This document shows, one piece after another, positions 22,211-33,835 of a DNA stretch of 64,000 bases (its first letter is position 1; each line of letters begins with the position of its first letter). The stretch covers positions 7,132,758-7,196,757 of the forward strand of contig JAMKCF010000001.1 of the NCBI GenBank assembly GCA_023634235.1, in the 5' to 3' direction. This DNA is from Pisaster brevispinus (taxonomy: Eukaryota; Echinodermata; Asteroidea; Forcipulatida; Asteriidae). Under the pieces are notes generated by a model, which saw only the letters and a list, made by a program, of their open reading frames with translations, was not told where the DNA came from and did no database searches. Made by a program: the position numbers and the translations under genes.

Positions 22211-24450
22211 ATCAAATTACACGCCGTCCTCTTGTGAAAAATAAAATCGTACATGTTATTTGAAAGGGCAGTGAGTCAAATGTTTATGTTAAATGTAGCG
22301 ACATTTTCCGACTTCCCTTTCATCTTGGCTACAGATCTCGATACGAAGCTTGAACATACTCACAAGTACATATATCAAATATGCAATTCACTGAATCAAA
22401 CTTATTTTTTAACAAAAATTGATTCTTTATTGACTAATAATTCACAATTAGTTTACACAAGCTATGTTATTCAAATTGACATTATTAAGCTAATAATTCT
22501 TATAATTTTTCAACAGGAATTCAACTAAAGTTGGATTCTCATTACATGTACACTTGATGATGATGTCCTTAAAATAGGTCGAGCAGAGTGTAAGCTGTCG
22601 GTTGTATTTTATAAATGGCTGGCTTGATTTTTGGACATTGTTTTCCGTACAGAACGGTTTGTTTATTTAAGACCTTTGATAGAATGAACTGTAAAAGACA
22701 CCTGTTTTGTATAAATATGCAAAAGAAAAGCCCGGCGTGATGATACAAGTCTAAGCCTCTCGTAAATTTGGACTATTACAAAAATTAGTCAAGTACTATT
22801 TCTACCTCTGTGGTGCATCATACACTCGGCAAGAAAATAAGGAGAGAAACACAACATGTGTGTAATCTTTCACTGGAAACCATTCCGATACTGGATGTGC
22901 TGTATTCTGTAAAAGAAAAACAGTATTAACGACAACTTAACTAATATCAGGTCTCAAACTATTATCTTATTGACACTAATACTATATAAATCATAGCACA
23001 TTATTTTCAACGCACAACCAAAATACAATAACTTGTGTTTAGAATGTTTCAAAAAAATGTTTGTATTTCAACAGAAAGTCTCACAGTAGGCCCTACATGT
23101 ATTACACACAGTCATGTTATCTATGTTTATCATAATGCAATAATTTAAATGGAAAATGGGCTCAGCCAGCAGTTTTATTTCAATTCCTTTGGAAACGTTT
23201 GACCGTGCAAAATAACTTTGTGAAATTTTGAACTTTGAATAAATTACTGTAAATTTACCTCTTGGAAAAGTTACAGATCAAAGAAGCACACAAGTGGATG
23301 ATTTCGGACTCTCCATTAGCATGGTTTTATTGAGGAAGAATCTTAGAAGACAACTAACAGAAGCATGAAGGCTGAAGATGGCTCATATTGAAAGCTGCAT
23401 GTCCAGTTTCTATGTTCCACTCCTTCCCAGGCATCAGACTCTTATCCTGCCATCAGACTCTGTTCAATATGTTTCATGATCACTGTAGGGCCTACTACTA
23501 GTTGATAGCAAATCCAGATGAAACTGGTAAAATAAACAAAATTCAAGACATAAAACATTTCAAGATTGGATGGTAACAAGTAGAAGGTGCGCATACTGTT
23601 TTAGAAGTGAACAACTTATGAATGAAAACCTTTCATCGAAGGGTTGTGAAATATTTATGCTACAATACGTAGTTGGCGGAACACTTTGTGTCAAATCTAG
23701 CCATAACAGAGTCAGCAATCATACAAAAATGCCCAATTCTACCCCCTCCATGATCATGCTAAACATTCCTTAGTTTTAAAACCCTCACTACTTGATAATT
23801 TAAGGATAATCTTTATTAACATAACTGTGCATTACATACGGAACACACGATCATTCTGACTGAAAAGCGACGATGTTGAAACGAAGCTCACCGTTTTATT
23901 CACCGTGTCGCACCGAAAAACACTGCCGTGAGTGCCGGTCTGCAACCCCCTTGACCAGCTGATGTCACGTCCGGACGTGTCCGTGCAATCTCGGTGTGTG
24001 ATCAAAACATTATCAATGTTGGTCCTTTTCTGCCTGCATTTTCTCATATAATAAATGTCATGCCAATCAATGAAGCAGGTGAACATCTCAGTGAAACTTT
24101 GTCTTCAATTCCTTATCACCGTTAAGCCATCAGAAGGGCGAAAAGGGAAACAATTTGACGCCGAATATAGCACAGGTTGAGAGGAATTCATTTCAGTAGC
24201 GTTGCGCCATTGATAAGCTTTCGTTAAAAGTTCGATGAACTGTGACATGTCCAAACGTGCACAGAAATCATGCCATACTTCTAGCCTTTAGTGAAGGCCA
24301 CGTGGTACTGGAGTAAACACAGCACAGCTTGTGGCAACTGTTATTACGTTGGCCTGTTTTTTGCTGCTTTAAATTTCAGGCAACAAGCCTCTTGACATAA
24401 GGCTAGCACTCCGTTGCACTGGAATCAGTCGCGAGTTGTATGCCACATGC
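22211..24450. other. non-coding DNA without recognised element
   Basis: Mostly AT-rich, with a CpG-richer patch around 23880-24010. No ORF has convincing splice junctions or motifs. The minus ORF at 23832-24086 has unremarkable composition and was not called. Confidence 0.35.
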
Positions 24451-24479
24451 CGCGTTAGGTATTGGATCGAGATTTTAAT

Positions 24480-26780
24480 ATTTGAATGGCCAATTTCACT
24501 TAGAAATCTATCTCAGGTCTAATGGGGTCACTCTTTGAATGTGATTTGTATAATTCGGCCGGAGCTTTTTTTATGGTGCAAGTACCTTTCATGTAGCATT
24601 TATGGTTCTCCGATTATAATTTTTTTTAAATATTAAACGTTGATTTATTTTTATGACGTCATCAAACCGAAAAAAATTGGGTGTCATATACATACTACGA
24701 TCTATATACATAGTAAGTTTCAAGACAAAACCCTTCTTGGTTTATGAGAAAAAAACGTTTGAAATCTGAATTTTGAACTTCCGGTTTCGACCGGAAGTAA
24801 GGGTCAAATGGGGTCACACTTTGTGTAAGATTTGTTTAATACTTCAAAAGCTTTTAAATGGTGCAAAGATCATGTATGTAGCAAATATGGTTATTGAGAT
24901 GATTATTTTAATATAAAACTTCAATTTGATGTAACTACGTCATCGATGATGTCATCATTCCCAAGATTTTATTTTGTTATGTACACACTGTGATCTAGGT
25001 ATATAGTAAGTTTCAAGTCCGTACAAGCTTTAATTTTGGAGATAGCAAAATAATAAAAAATTCGACCTCGTCTACGTTTTTCGTTGTGACGTAGCTATGA
25101 CGTCATGTATCATATTTTTAGGATGCTCATGAGCTAAACAAAATATTATGCATTGAAAGTTTGATCATATTTTATTTCACCTAGGCTCCAGCCCCAAATA
25201 ACATAATTTTTACTTTAACTTCCGGTTTCGACCGGAAGTGAAGGTCAAATGAGGTCACAATGTGCATTCCAAATGTAAAACATTTCAAGACCTTTTATAT
25301 GCAACAAAGATCTTGTATGTGGCAACTTGAGTTCTCAAGATATGAATGTTTCAATTTATTATACGTTTTTTAAACGTAATGACGTAATCGATGACGTCAT
25401 CAACCCAAAAAAGATTCTGTTCCGTCTAGACACCAAAGTCTAAGTGCATGCCAAGTTTCAAGTCTTTACGACCCTTACTTTTTGCGAAAGTTGCGAGAGA
25501 AGGTTCAGTGGGAAAGAAGAAGACGAGGAAAAATAAACAGTACAATAACAATAGGTTTTCGGGCGGAATGCCCGAACACCTAAAGAAGAAGAAGACTAGA
25601 CATACAGTGTTTGTAAACAACAAACACACAGGTGTTCGTGAGTGATGTCAGATTGTGATTGAATGAAACGGAGACGAGATTTAACATAGCAATGAAATGT
25701 CTGGTTCAGAGGTTGGATTGTGGTCAAATGTAAAATCCGTTTTCCGGTTTTTGGAAGTCAAGATCAAATTGGGTCATATTTGTGTAACGTTGGTTATGTT
25801 TGTGAAGTCAATTGCGATGATTGAAAAGAGTGTGAAATGCAATGATTGGTTAAAATGTAAGAATGTTTGTTGAATAAAATATATGAATTTCCGGTTTGAG
25901 TCGGATGTCATGATGAAATTGGGATACATTTATTGTTGTATTGTTGGCATTTTGAAGGCGTGAGCAAAGATGTATAAAATGTGGAAAACCAATGTGCGGT
26001 AAGGTTGTTTGATTTGTTTCAAATATTGATCATAAATTCGGATTTTAGGTGGAAGTCAGGTGCAAATGGAGTCAGAGTTTGTTAAGCGCTTTATAAGGTG
26101 TAAGCAATGTGGCCAAATCGTTCACAATATAATGTACATGAGCTATCAAATATTGAGGCTGAACTAACTGTAATCGTTGCATGGTGCTATTCAATGCGTA
26201 GTTCAAACACGTTCATGTGGGGGTTACGATGTAAATTTTTGGGACATGATAATAATTTGTGTCGAATTGAAAGGGTTGTAATGTTGGAAAATGAGTATTG
26301 ATGTTTGCCTGTAGTTTTGTCAATTTGAAAGCTATGATGTTGATAATTAGGGAATTGATTGATAAAGACATGTATTTCATTTGAAAAGCGAACACAAAAT
26401 TCGTATGATCGTTGTACTGGTCGATCCGGAAGGTCAACGTTTGTTGGTTTTTTCTTCTTCAATGTAATAGCTTTTTTGGGCTTATTAACTGTATAAATCA
26501 AGATTGAAATTGAATTGATCATTGAAACTCAGCAGACAATTTAACCTGAACATCAAAGCGACACGAATTTCATGTATCATGTTGACGTCATCAAGGATTA
26601 ATGACATTAAACTGAATTTTAGTATATTAAAAAAATCATAGCCATTGATCCACATGTTGGATATCTGCAATTGACATATTATCGAAAGGTTTCTAATAGG
26701 TGAACGCATGCCACGCTTTATGTGTGTCCATTGATATAAACTTCCAGTTTAATCTGGAAATAGACATTTCCATGGAAACA
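24480..26780. repeat. dispersed CTTCCGGTTT repeat field, part 2
   Basis: The same block as at 20.5-22.2 kb recurs near 24505, 24778, 25218, 25743, 25888, 26040 and 26740. Copies at 24778 and 25218 have the exact palindrome CTTCCGGTTTCGACCGGAAG. A longer shared segment, GTTTGTAAACAACAAACACA followed by CAGGTGTTCGTGAGTGATGT, occurs at 21662-21720 and 25610-25668, always preceded by GAAGAAGACTAGAC. So the two fields are duplicates of one higher-order unit about 3.95 kb apart. Confidence 0.7.
25551..25586 (+). repeat. hairpin at an internal element junction
   Basis: GTTTTCGGGCGGAATGCCCG then AACACC forms a stem TTCGGGC/GCCCGAA with loop GGAAT, followed by CTAA. A hairpin close to CTRR is the 3' signature of Helitrons, but the base after CTAA is A rather than the usual T, so this stays a suggestion. 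It precedes the GAAGAAGAAGACTAGAC unit that starts the higher-order repeat. Confidence 0.35.
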
Positions 26781-26899
26781 TATCACTCGAACTGCTGACC
26801 ATTTTAGCATTTTGCTCACTGAAATGAAACATTGTTGCCTTTAAATCTTGTAGAACCGGAGGTTAATGCGCTTGTATTTGTTGATATATATTTATCAAT

Positions 26900-27690
26900 T
26901 AATTATAATATGTTTATTCAAAGTTGCGCAAATCACAGTAATACAAAGTGATTAATACAGAATGCGAAAGAATGGGCAAAGTGAAAGTACATATACATTT
27001 TATAAAAGTGATAAAAAAGTGAACTTTAAACAAATGGCAACATCTAGGTCCGGGGAGAAGCAATAGCTTTTGTTCTCCAGCTTATGGACGGACAGACAAA
27101 AAAGACAGACATACGTGAAAAGACAGGACATAACGGGTGTAAGACAGAAATAAGGCGGTTGTTATATCCATTATATACAAAAATTACATACGGTATTTTA
27201 ACGTTGTTTTAAAAAACGTGTTTTGAGTTTTTTTAGTAGAAATGGAAAGTGTTCGTAATGATTTAAAAGTGTCATCCAGACTATTCCAGAATAAAGTGCC
27301 ACGTTGGACAAAAGCATATTTGGACAACGTTGTGAACGATAATTAACATATAGATTGTTCGTAGCAGTGCTGCGGGTATAATATAAATGGAAGTTTGAGG
27401 TTAGTGTAAAACAGGAGCTGAAACAAGCAGGTAAAACAATATTCATGTATTAATACATCAATTGTGCTAAGTTAAAATGATAAAGGTTAACGAATTGTAA
27501 CAGTTGTAAATTATCAAAAGAGGCCCTGAGCACTCACAATTGTTGGCCTTCGAAATGACCCGAACGGCACGTTTCTGGAGAGTAAGCAGTTTGTTACATT
27601 TAGGAGTTGGACTACCCCAAGTCAAAATTGAGTAATTAAGATAGGGTAATATAAAAGAGTTGTACAAGGTCAGTAATATGTTACTGGGAA
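26900..27690 (-). mobile_element. LINE (CR1-like) 3' end with 3' UTR, minus strand
   Basis: On the minus strand 27667-27467 reads YNSFILPYLNYSILTWGSPTP and LQKRAVRVISKANNCE, matching the conserved ILPYLNYC-x-x-WG and LQKRAIRII motifs near the end of CR1-type reverse transcriptases. After a frame change, 27446-27198 reads NLYVNYRSQRCPNMLLSNVA, then LLKKLKTRFL, matching the ORF end. The downstream sequence to about 26900 (GGAGAACAAAAGCTATTGCT, CCCCGGACCTAGATGTTGCC) looks like its 3' UTR or C-terminus. It is 5'-truncated and frameshifted, so inactive. Confidence 0.75.
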
Positions 27691-27699
27691 GGAACTAAT

Positions 27700-28195
27700 T
27701 AAGACGATTCATTACAACGCACGAGAGTGCGCAATGTCTTCATTTGAGGACAGATGCTGTTTGTATCACTGTAATGTATGTAATCAAGATAGGACTGTAT
27801 TTCTTACACCCCCTATTCAAGTGAGGTCACCTGCATCTATTTGTCGCCCTCAAGTGACTGGATGAACTAATGCGTCCTTGATTAAGTATATTGTTTATTG
27901 TCTTTAGTGTATTTTCCATGCTCATCGAAACCAAACGTTTTCGGGTATAGTTGTCATTTGTGTTTCAATGATTAGCTGGTGAAAAATGTTATTGGTGCAC
28001 ATATACTTTATTGATTGATCTGTTAACAGATTCATATCATTTCATTCCAATTTTTTTGAGGATTCCTTCGATCTATATCCGTCTTCATGGAAGGACACTG
28101 CGCAGTAACTCCAATAAATTGCAATGTGAGCAGTGCCCTCACGTTGTCATACGAGGGCAATGTGCAATAGTGTTAAGGTATTTGACGTTTATACC
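27700..28195. other. non-coding DNA
   Basis: No gene, repeat or RNA was recognised between the LINE tail and the G-rich microsatellite. Confidence 0.35.
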
Positions 28196-28204
28196 ATTTG
28201 TATC

Positions 28205-28412
28205 GGGTTGGGGATGGGTTGGGGATGGGTTGGGGATGGGTTGGGGATGGGTTGGGGATGGGTTGGGGATGGGTTGGGGATGGGGATGGGGATGGGGATG
28301 GGGATGGGGATGGGGATGGGGATGGGGATGGGGATGGGGATGGGGATGGGGATGGGGATGGGGATGGGGCGGGGCGGGGCGGGGCGGGGCGGGGCGGGGC
28401 GGGGTAGGGGTA
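28205..28412 (+). repeat. compound G-rich microsatellite
   Basis: Three blocks follow one another: about 7 copies of GGGTTGGGGAT (28206-28280), about 15-16 copies of GGGGAT (28281-28368) and about 8 copies of GGGGC (28369-28408). Each block keeps the G4 core and changes the spacer. Long overlapping ORFs here are periodic artefacts. The plus strand should form G-quadruplexes readily. Confidence 0.95.
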
Positions 28413-28419
28413 ATGGGAA

Positions 28420-30240
28420 GGGGAGGGGTAAGGGAGAGGGGATGGGAGTACAAATGGAAATGTTTTTTGGGAAAACCCGCAGCAGCCAGTTGTAATGTCT
28501 TGGAACTGTGCGTTTGTTTCTTATCATTGGTTTGCCAGCGGCCCAACAAAAATGAAAGTGGACCAGGTGGGGTCGGGAGGGGAGGGGAGGGGGGGTAGAC
28601 GAGGGTGAAGGGAGAGTCAAATTTCTTGAATAAACACTGCAGCAAACATTTAATTGTAATGTTGCCTGCATACATGGATTTTGATTGGTGTTGGATTTGT
28701 GTCTTTGGTGCGCAGTGTCCTCAAATAAGGTCGTGTGAAGATTTAATTAACGGATTATCTGTTTCAAAAAAATGTTGTCGTATGTTTTTGACTTCCCAGT
28801 TTGATCCGAAAACCAAAAACAGTTTTTTCTTTAGCACAAAGACCTTCAGGTCCATTGCAGTGCACCATTTTTTAGTGGCGCCCCTTCCTGTTTTGTTAAA
28901 ACATTGTCATAATCATATCCCAATGATTGTTTGACGTTTTAGTGGCTTCTTTACGTGCCCAGTTGTTGTCTGGGACTATTTATGCCTTTATTTGTTGTGT
29001 TTAATAAATTATTTGTTAATTTTGGGCTAATTAGAGGCAATTACATCGAAAAATAATAATGAACAAAGTGTTGCAAATGTTATGGTTGTGTTATATTTCA
29101 GTATTTAGCCTGACCGATTAGTAACACTTGTTGATTTCCCAGTACAGCCTTAAACTCGCTGTAAGTGTTATTGCAAGCGTAAATAGCCATACTGTTTGTT
29201 TTTTGATGGGTGGTTTGCCGTGCAGACAGAAGTGTGGTGACAGTTTGTTTGGCGGGGGGGGGGGGGGGGGGCTGAGTGGTACCCTTCATCAACCTATTGA
29301 CAGGACTTGACAAGCCAAACCTGTTACAGAGAAGAGACAGCTGAACAGATTGTTCTCTTATCAGAGGGTTTGATGTGGGTAGCTGTGTGTTATTGTGCAG
29401 TCATTGTGGTATATCAGTGTCTGTGTGAAATTGATTGCCCTCCATATTTTATGGGAATGGATTGAGTATATGTGTAACATTACTGCATGAGGTCGAGCTT
29501 TGCTTATTTGTGTCATCTTTGGAGCAATACTAAATCTAATGTTAGCAGCCATGATTGGTAACATTATTTCGAAAAGATGATACTTTAGTTGTTTTCTTGG
29601 GAATGACATATGAAATGGAATAAGTTAAATAATTCTTTGACATTACAATTTGTCAACGAAGTACAGTGTATGCTTTTCATTGAAAACTTCACGAGGGTAG
29701 ATTTGTGAATATAGGGAATCCCGTTCCGCACCTTTAAAATTGTTGAAGCAGAGCGTACCCCGACCACCCTTTGTTTCTTGAAGGTAATGAAGGTCGCAAA
29801 TCAGTATGTATTGTTGGAAATTTTGTAGGAACGCGTCGCTGTAATACGTAATTGATTGGGGGTGGTGACATGGGGATTGGTTTTGCTGAGATTATAGTAG
29901 CGTCATGATTATCCCTCAATAAATTGAAATGGGGGAAATCCTTTACAAAATAAATATCAATTTGATTTTGGAATCACTGATATGAATCTTTACTGAGAAA
30001 TAGCACAAGACGGGTTTAAATTATAAAATGCAAATTGAGACTTATTTTTGTGCATTTCCATTAATAACGTGAGTGCTTTATTTAAAACATAGAAAATTAA
30101 TGTTACATAATGTGGTGCTTTTAATGAGAAATATAGATAATGGCATATGATTTTTGTGATTAGGCCTATAGGTTGATACATTTAAGATACAGTGTATTTT
30201 AAGCAAGATTTATGTAAATCATGTCATTGATTAGGTTGTT
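28420..30240. other. non-coding DNA with a G18 run
   Basis: A poly-G tract lies at 29252-29270. The remainder is AT-rich with short G-rich spots at 28560-28600. A weak CTTCCCAGTTTGATCCG trace near 28792 resembles the CTTCCGG repeat. No gene is supported. Confidence 0.35.
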
Positions 30241-30249
30241 GTTACACTA

Positions 30250-31220
30250 CGGTAAATGAGTAGAAAATCGAAGCGGAAAAGTTAACTGATTGGTATTGTA
30301 AATGAAAACAAGTCTACCTAAGGACATCATTTACATCCTTGGTGGTGATATAATGACAAAATACTTTGATTTGAAGACTTGAATTGATTGATATAGTATC
30401 GTAAATGAGAGCAGGTTGATTTAAGGTCAAAAAGTAACTGATATGTATTGTAAATGAGAATACGTTGATTCAATTAAAACAGATTACTGATTGATATTGT
30501 AAGTGAGATCAAGTTGATTTAAGGTCATGAATTAACTGATAGGTAGTTTAATTGAGAACACATTGATTGAAGTAAAACAATTACTGATTGGTTTTGTAAA
30601 TGCAATCAAGTTGGTTTAAGGACATAAATTAATTACACTGGTATTGTAAATGAGAACACGTTGATTCAAGTAAAAGGTCAGTGATTGGTATTGAAAATTG
30701 GAATATGTGATCTATGTAAATCAATTCAGTGATTGGTATTGTAAATGAGAACAAGTTGGTTGAAGTAAATCAATACACTGATTGGTTTTGTAAACGGGAT
30801 TACGTCGATTTAAGTAAAACAATTTACTGATTGGTATTGTAAATGAGATCATGGTAATCTTAAGAATACGAATAAACTGGTATATATTTTCAATGAGTAG
30901 AACAATTCACAAGTAGAACAATTCACTGATTGGTTTTGTAAATGAGATCAAGTTGAGTTAAAGGCACAAGTAATTATATTGGTATTGTATATGAGAACAC
31001 GTTGATTCAAGTAAACAAGATTAGTGATTGGAATTGTAAATGAGAATACGTTGATTTATGTAAATTAATTCTCTGGTTGGTATTGTAAATAAAAGCAAGT
31101 TGATTTATGTAAAGCAATTCACTGATCGGTTTTGTGAATGAGAGTACGTCAACTGAAGTAAACAATTCGCTGATTGGAATTGTAAAGTGGAACTGTGTTG
31201 ATCTTAAGGTCACTTTTTGG
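30250..31220 (+). repeat. degenerate minisatellite, ~60-bp unit with an alternating dimer
   Basis: About 15 diverged copies of CTGATTGGTATTGTAAATGA then GAACACGTTGATTCAAGTAA and AACAATTCA follow one another. Alternate units carry GATCAAGTTGATTTAAGGAC instead of GAACACGTTGATTCAAGTAA, giving an A/B dimer of about 115-120 bp. Copies include those near 30290, 30410, 30450, 30500, 30590, 30640, 30730, 30780, 30830, 30930, 30980, 31030, 31080, 31130 and 31180. Confidence 0.85.
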
Positions 31221-31229
31221 TTTCATGCG

Positions 31230-33830
31230 CAAATTTGTTGAAGGGGTCTATATTTGTTATATTTCGAACACGCTTCCACACACGTTGTTGTTTGTTGAAG
31301 GTAATACATGTCGGGATATTGAAATTTTAACAGTTGAATGTTGTGGTGTTTGATCCAATTGGTTTGGGCTGGTTATAGATATTAACAGATTCCTTAGGTT
31401 ATACTTATTGTGATGGATTGTCGAAGGTGCAATATAATATGAAAATATATTATTCTTTGTGATGGTGTGAATTTTGTTCATATGTGGTTGTTCGAACATA
31501 AACTAAAAGTTGGGTGACATAAAAGTTGGGTCTATGACTAAAGTTTATGGTGTCAAAGTGAGGATGGTGCTGGTGGCTTCATCAACTTCAATGGTACAGG
31601 TAAGTGGGAAGTTGTGCTGTATCTGCTGGATTATTTATTTGCTGGCTGTATAGATGACATCAGTAGCTGTAATGACTTCTGGTGGGTCCCTGTAGTGTAT
31701 GAAAATGTGTCAATTGTTAGTTACATTAAATCAATATACATGTACTTATTTTAAGCTTTGTGAATTAATTGGTTTTTGGTTTTGTAGAGCAAATGATGTT
31801 TAGAGGATCAAGTGAAGGATTTTGTATGATGATGTGGTATGTTTAAAGTATAGGTATACACTTATCTCCCAATAGTTTGAGTTTCATGGATATATCAAAT
31901 TTCCTGTTGTCTCTATAGAAAGATGTATTGATGTTTGATGCAAGTGGTGATATAAAGGTCAATATTATTACTGTATGAATTCAGGCAAATATCAGTGCTC
32001 TCTACAGATTTTGAAGTATCAAGTGAACAAATGTAAGTAGCCAGTTTGAGGGAAGGTGTACGATTGGTAATTACGCGAAAACATTATGGCAATAACAATT
32101 TAATTGGTTAGATGTACAGCAGCTTTTGATAGTGCAAAGCATTTTGAGAAACAATTCAATTCAAATTAATGTGGAAATGGAAGATGATGTAGGTTTTTAT
32201 TTACCGAAATGTGAATCTTTGAAACGTTTCCGTCCGAAACATTTCTCTGATTGTGTTTTCCTGTTAAAGAGTTGTTTTGTGCGTGGATATCCGCTGCTGT
32301 TTTTTGCGGTATTTCAGAACGTGACCAGTTTGGGAATGTGATATTCATAGGTTAGTTTGAATGTATAATATATATATATATATTATATAGGAATGAAACG
32401 GTCTCAAAAACCAAAGGTGCAGTTTGCCTGGGACTAAAGTAGCGCGGGTGTGGGGTTTGTGGAAATCTTTTTATTAGGGTACCCTGTGGTGCAATCTGAG
32501 CAGTTTGTGGTTTAGTATAATACAATTTTTTTTTTTTTTTTAATCAGCACATTCATTGTTTCATTACCCCCTGAACGATATACTGTGATTTTATCCAAAT
32601 TTTGTAATGTTGTCCCTGTCAGTATAGGAAGGGTGTGCGATAACGTGAAAATTGTTTTAACTGAAATATCTTTTGATGTTATCCCTGTCACTACAAAGTG
32701 TTTTGTGTACACTTGTTCAATGGATGAACACATGAAAGTTGTGTTAACTGAAATATAAAATGCTTGGAATTTGGATGTCACAGAAACTTTTATTTAATCA
32801 CATAGCTTTTTCGGCTAATCATGTTACAATAAGGACCCAATATTCTTTTTGAAGTCTGTTAATTGTTACAACTGTTTGTGTCATTCCAACAAAAACTGTA
32901 TGCCAGCATATGTTATCAATCTTTCCAGGTTTGGAACACTATACCCACTAATCAAGGGTCCCAAAACCAGGTCATTCAACCTCAAGGCCCAATACGCAGC
33001 AGCTTGTCTTTTGTATAACATAATGCAGAGGTTCGTAATTGGATCTCAATAGCAGTGTCAATGTTTCCCAAGGATAGGCCTGGATAGTGTCTGAGGCTAA
33101 CATTAAATAAATGAAAGGAGTCTTTGATTTTGTTTTGACTGTCTTGGTAGAATTTGTTTTGTGCGAGCCAAATATTCTGCAGAGAATAAAAGGGAAAACA
33201 GTTTCAAACATGTAGTTGGCAGCAATGGAGCTGTCTTGTACCCTGTGAAATTGCTGGCAGCCGCGCTTTTGGTTAAACACTGATAATACAGAAATTCACA
33301 GCCATATGAATGAAGAAATGAAATGTTTGAATCGCCATCACCGTATTATAGATTCTGGAATGTTGCTTTTAGTACTAAATAGATTCCAGAATGTTGATTT
33401 TATCATTAATCTGATGTTTTTCTGAGGGCAACCAGTATTGACGTGGGAAATCGAAATACAAATCAAAAATTGATACAACTGTTTGAATTTTAATCATATG
33501 TGTGACCTTGTCCCTTTGGGTTCAGGCAGAAATTATGCAGATGTACCTTTTCCCAGGGGTTACAGATTTGCCTTGTTACATGTTGAAATATGAATGTAAA
33601 GGCAAGTTAATCTCCTGAAATGGTTTTGCTGTTAGTGTGATTTGTTTCAGAGGGCTATTACAGCGATATAACATATTTTTCACGGAGGGGAACCATGCCT
33701 CTTTCATCAATGGTATTGTAAAGTAATATTGCAATTCATGTTATCATTTGGAAATCAGTGCATGGTAATACATTTATGTAAATGGCAATATTCTTACATT
33801 TCAATGTCATATGGTAATGAAATTATAATA
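31230..33830. other. AT-rich DNA; possibly the last intron/3' part of the RPA-like gene
   Basis: The last visible exon of the minus-strand RPA-like gene ends in phase 2 at 33836, so further exons should lie here or have been lost. None was found. A TA-rich tract is at 32366-32390 and a T17 run at 32526-32542. Confidence 0.35.
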
Positions 33831-33835
33831 CTTAC

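Noticed and set aside
23832..24086. Minus ORF in a CpG-richer patch
   Set aside because: No family resemblance and no convincing acceptor or donor. Left as non-coding.
28011..28675. Long overlapping ORFs on both strands through the G-rich microsatellite
   Set aside because: Periodic GGGGAT/GGGGC repeats are open in several frames by composition. The proteins are simple repeats (GDGDGD, HPHPHP) with no conserved flanks.
30250..31220. CRISPR-like direct repeats
   Set aside because: Units are degenerate and contiguous without unique spacers, and the window is eukaryotic.
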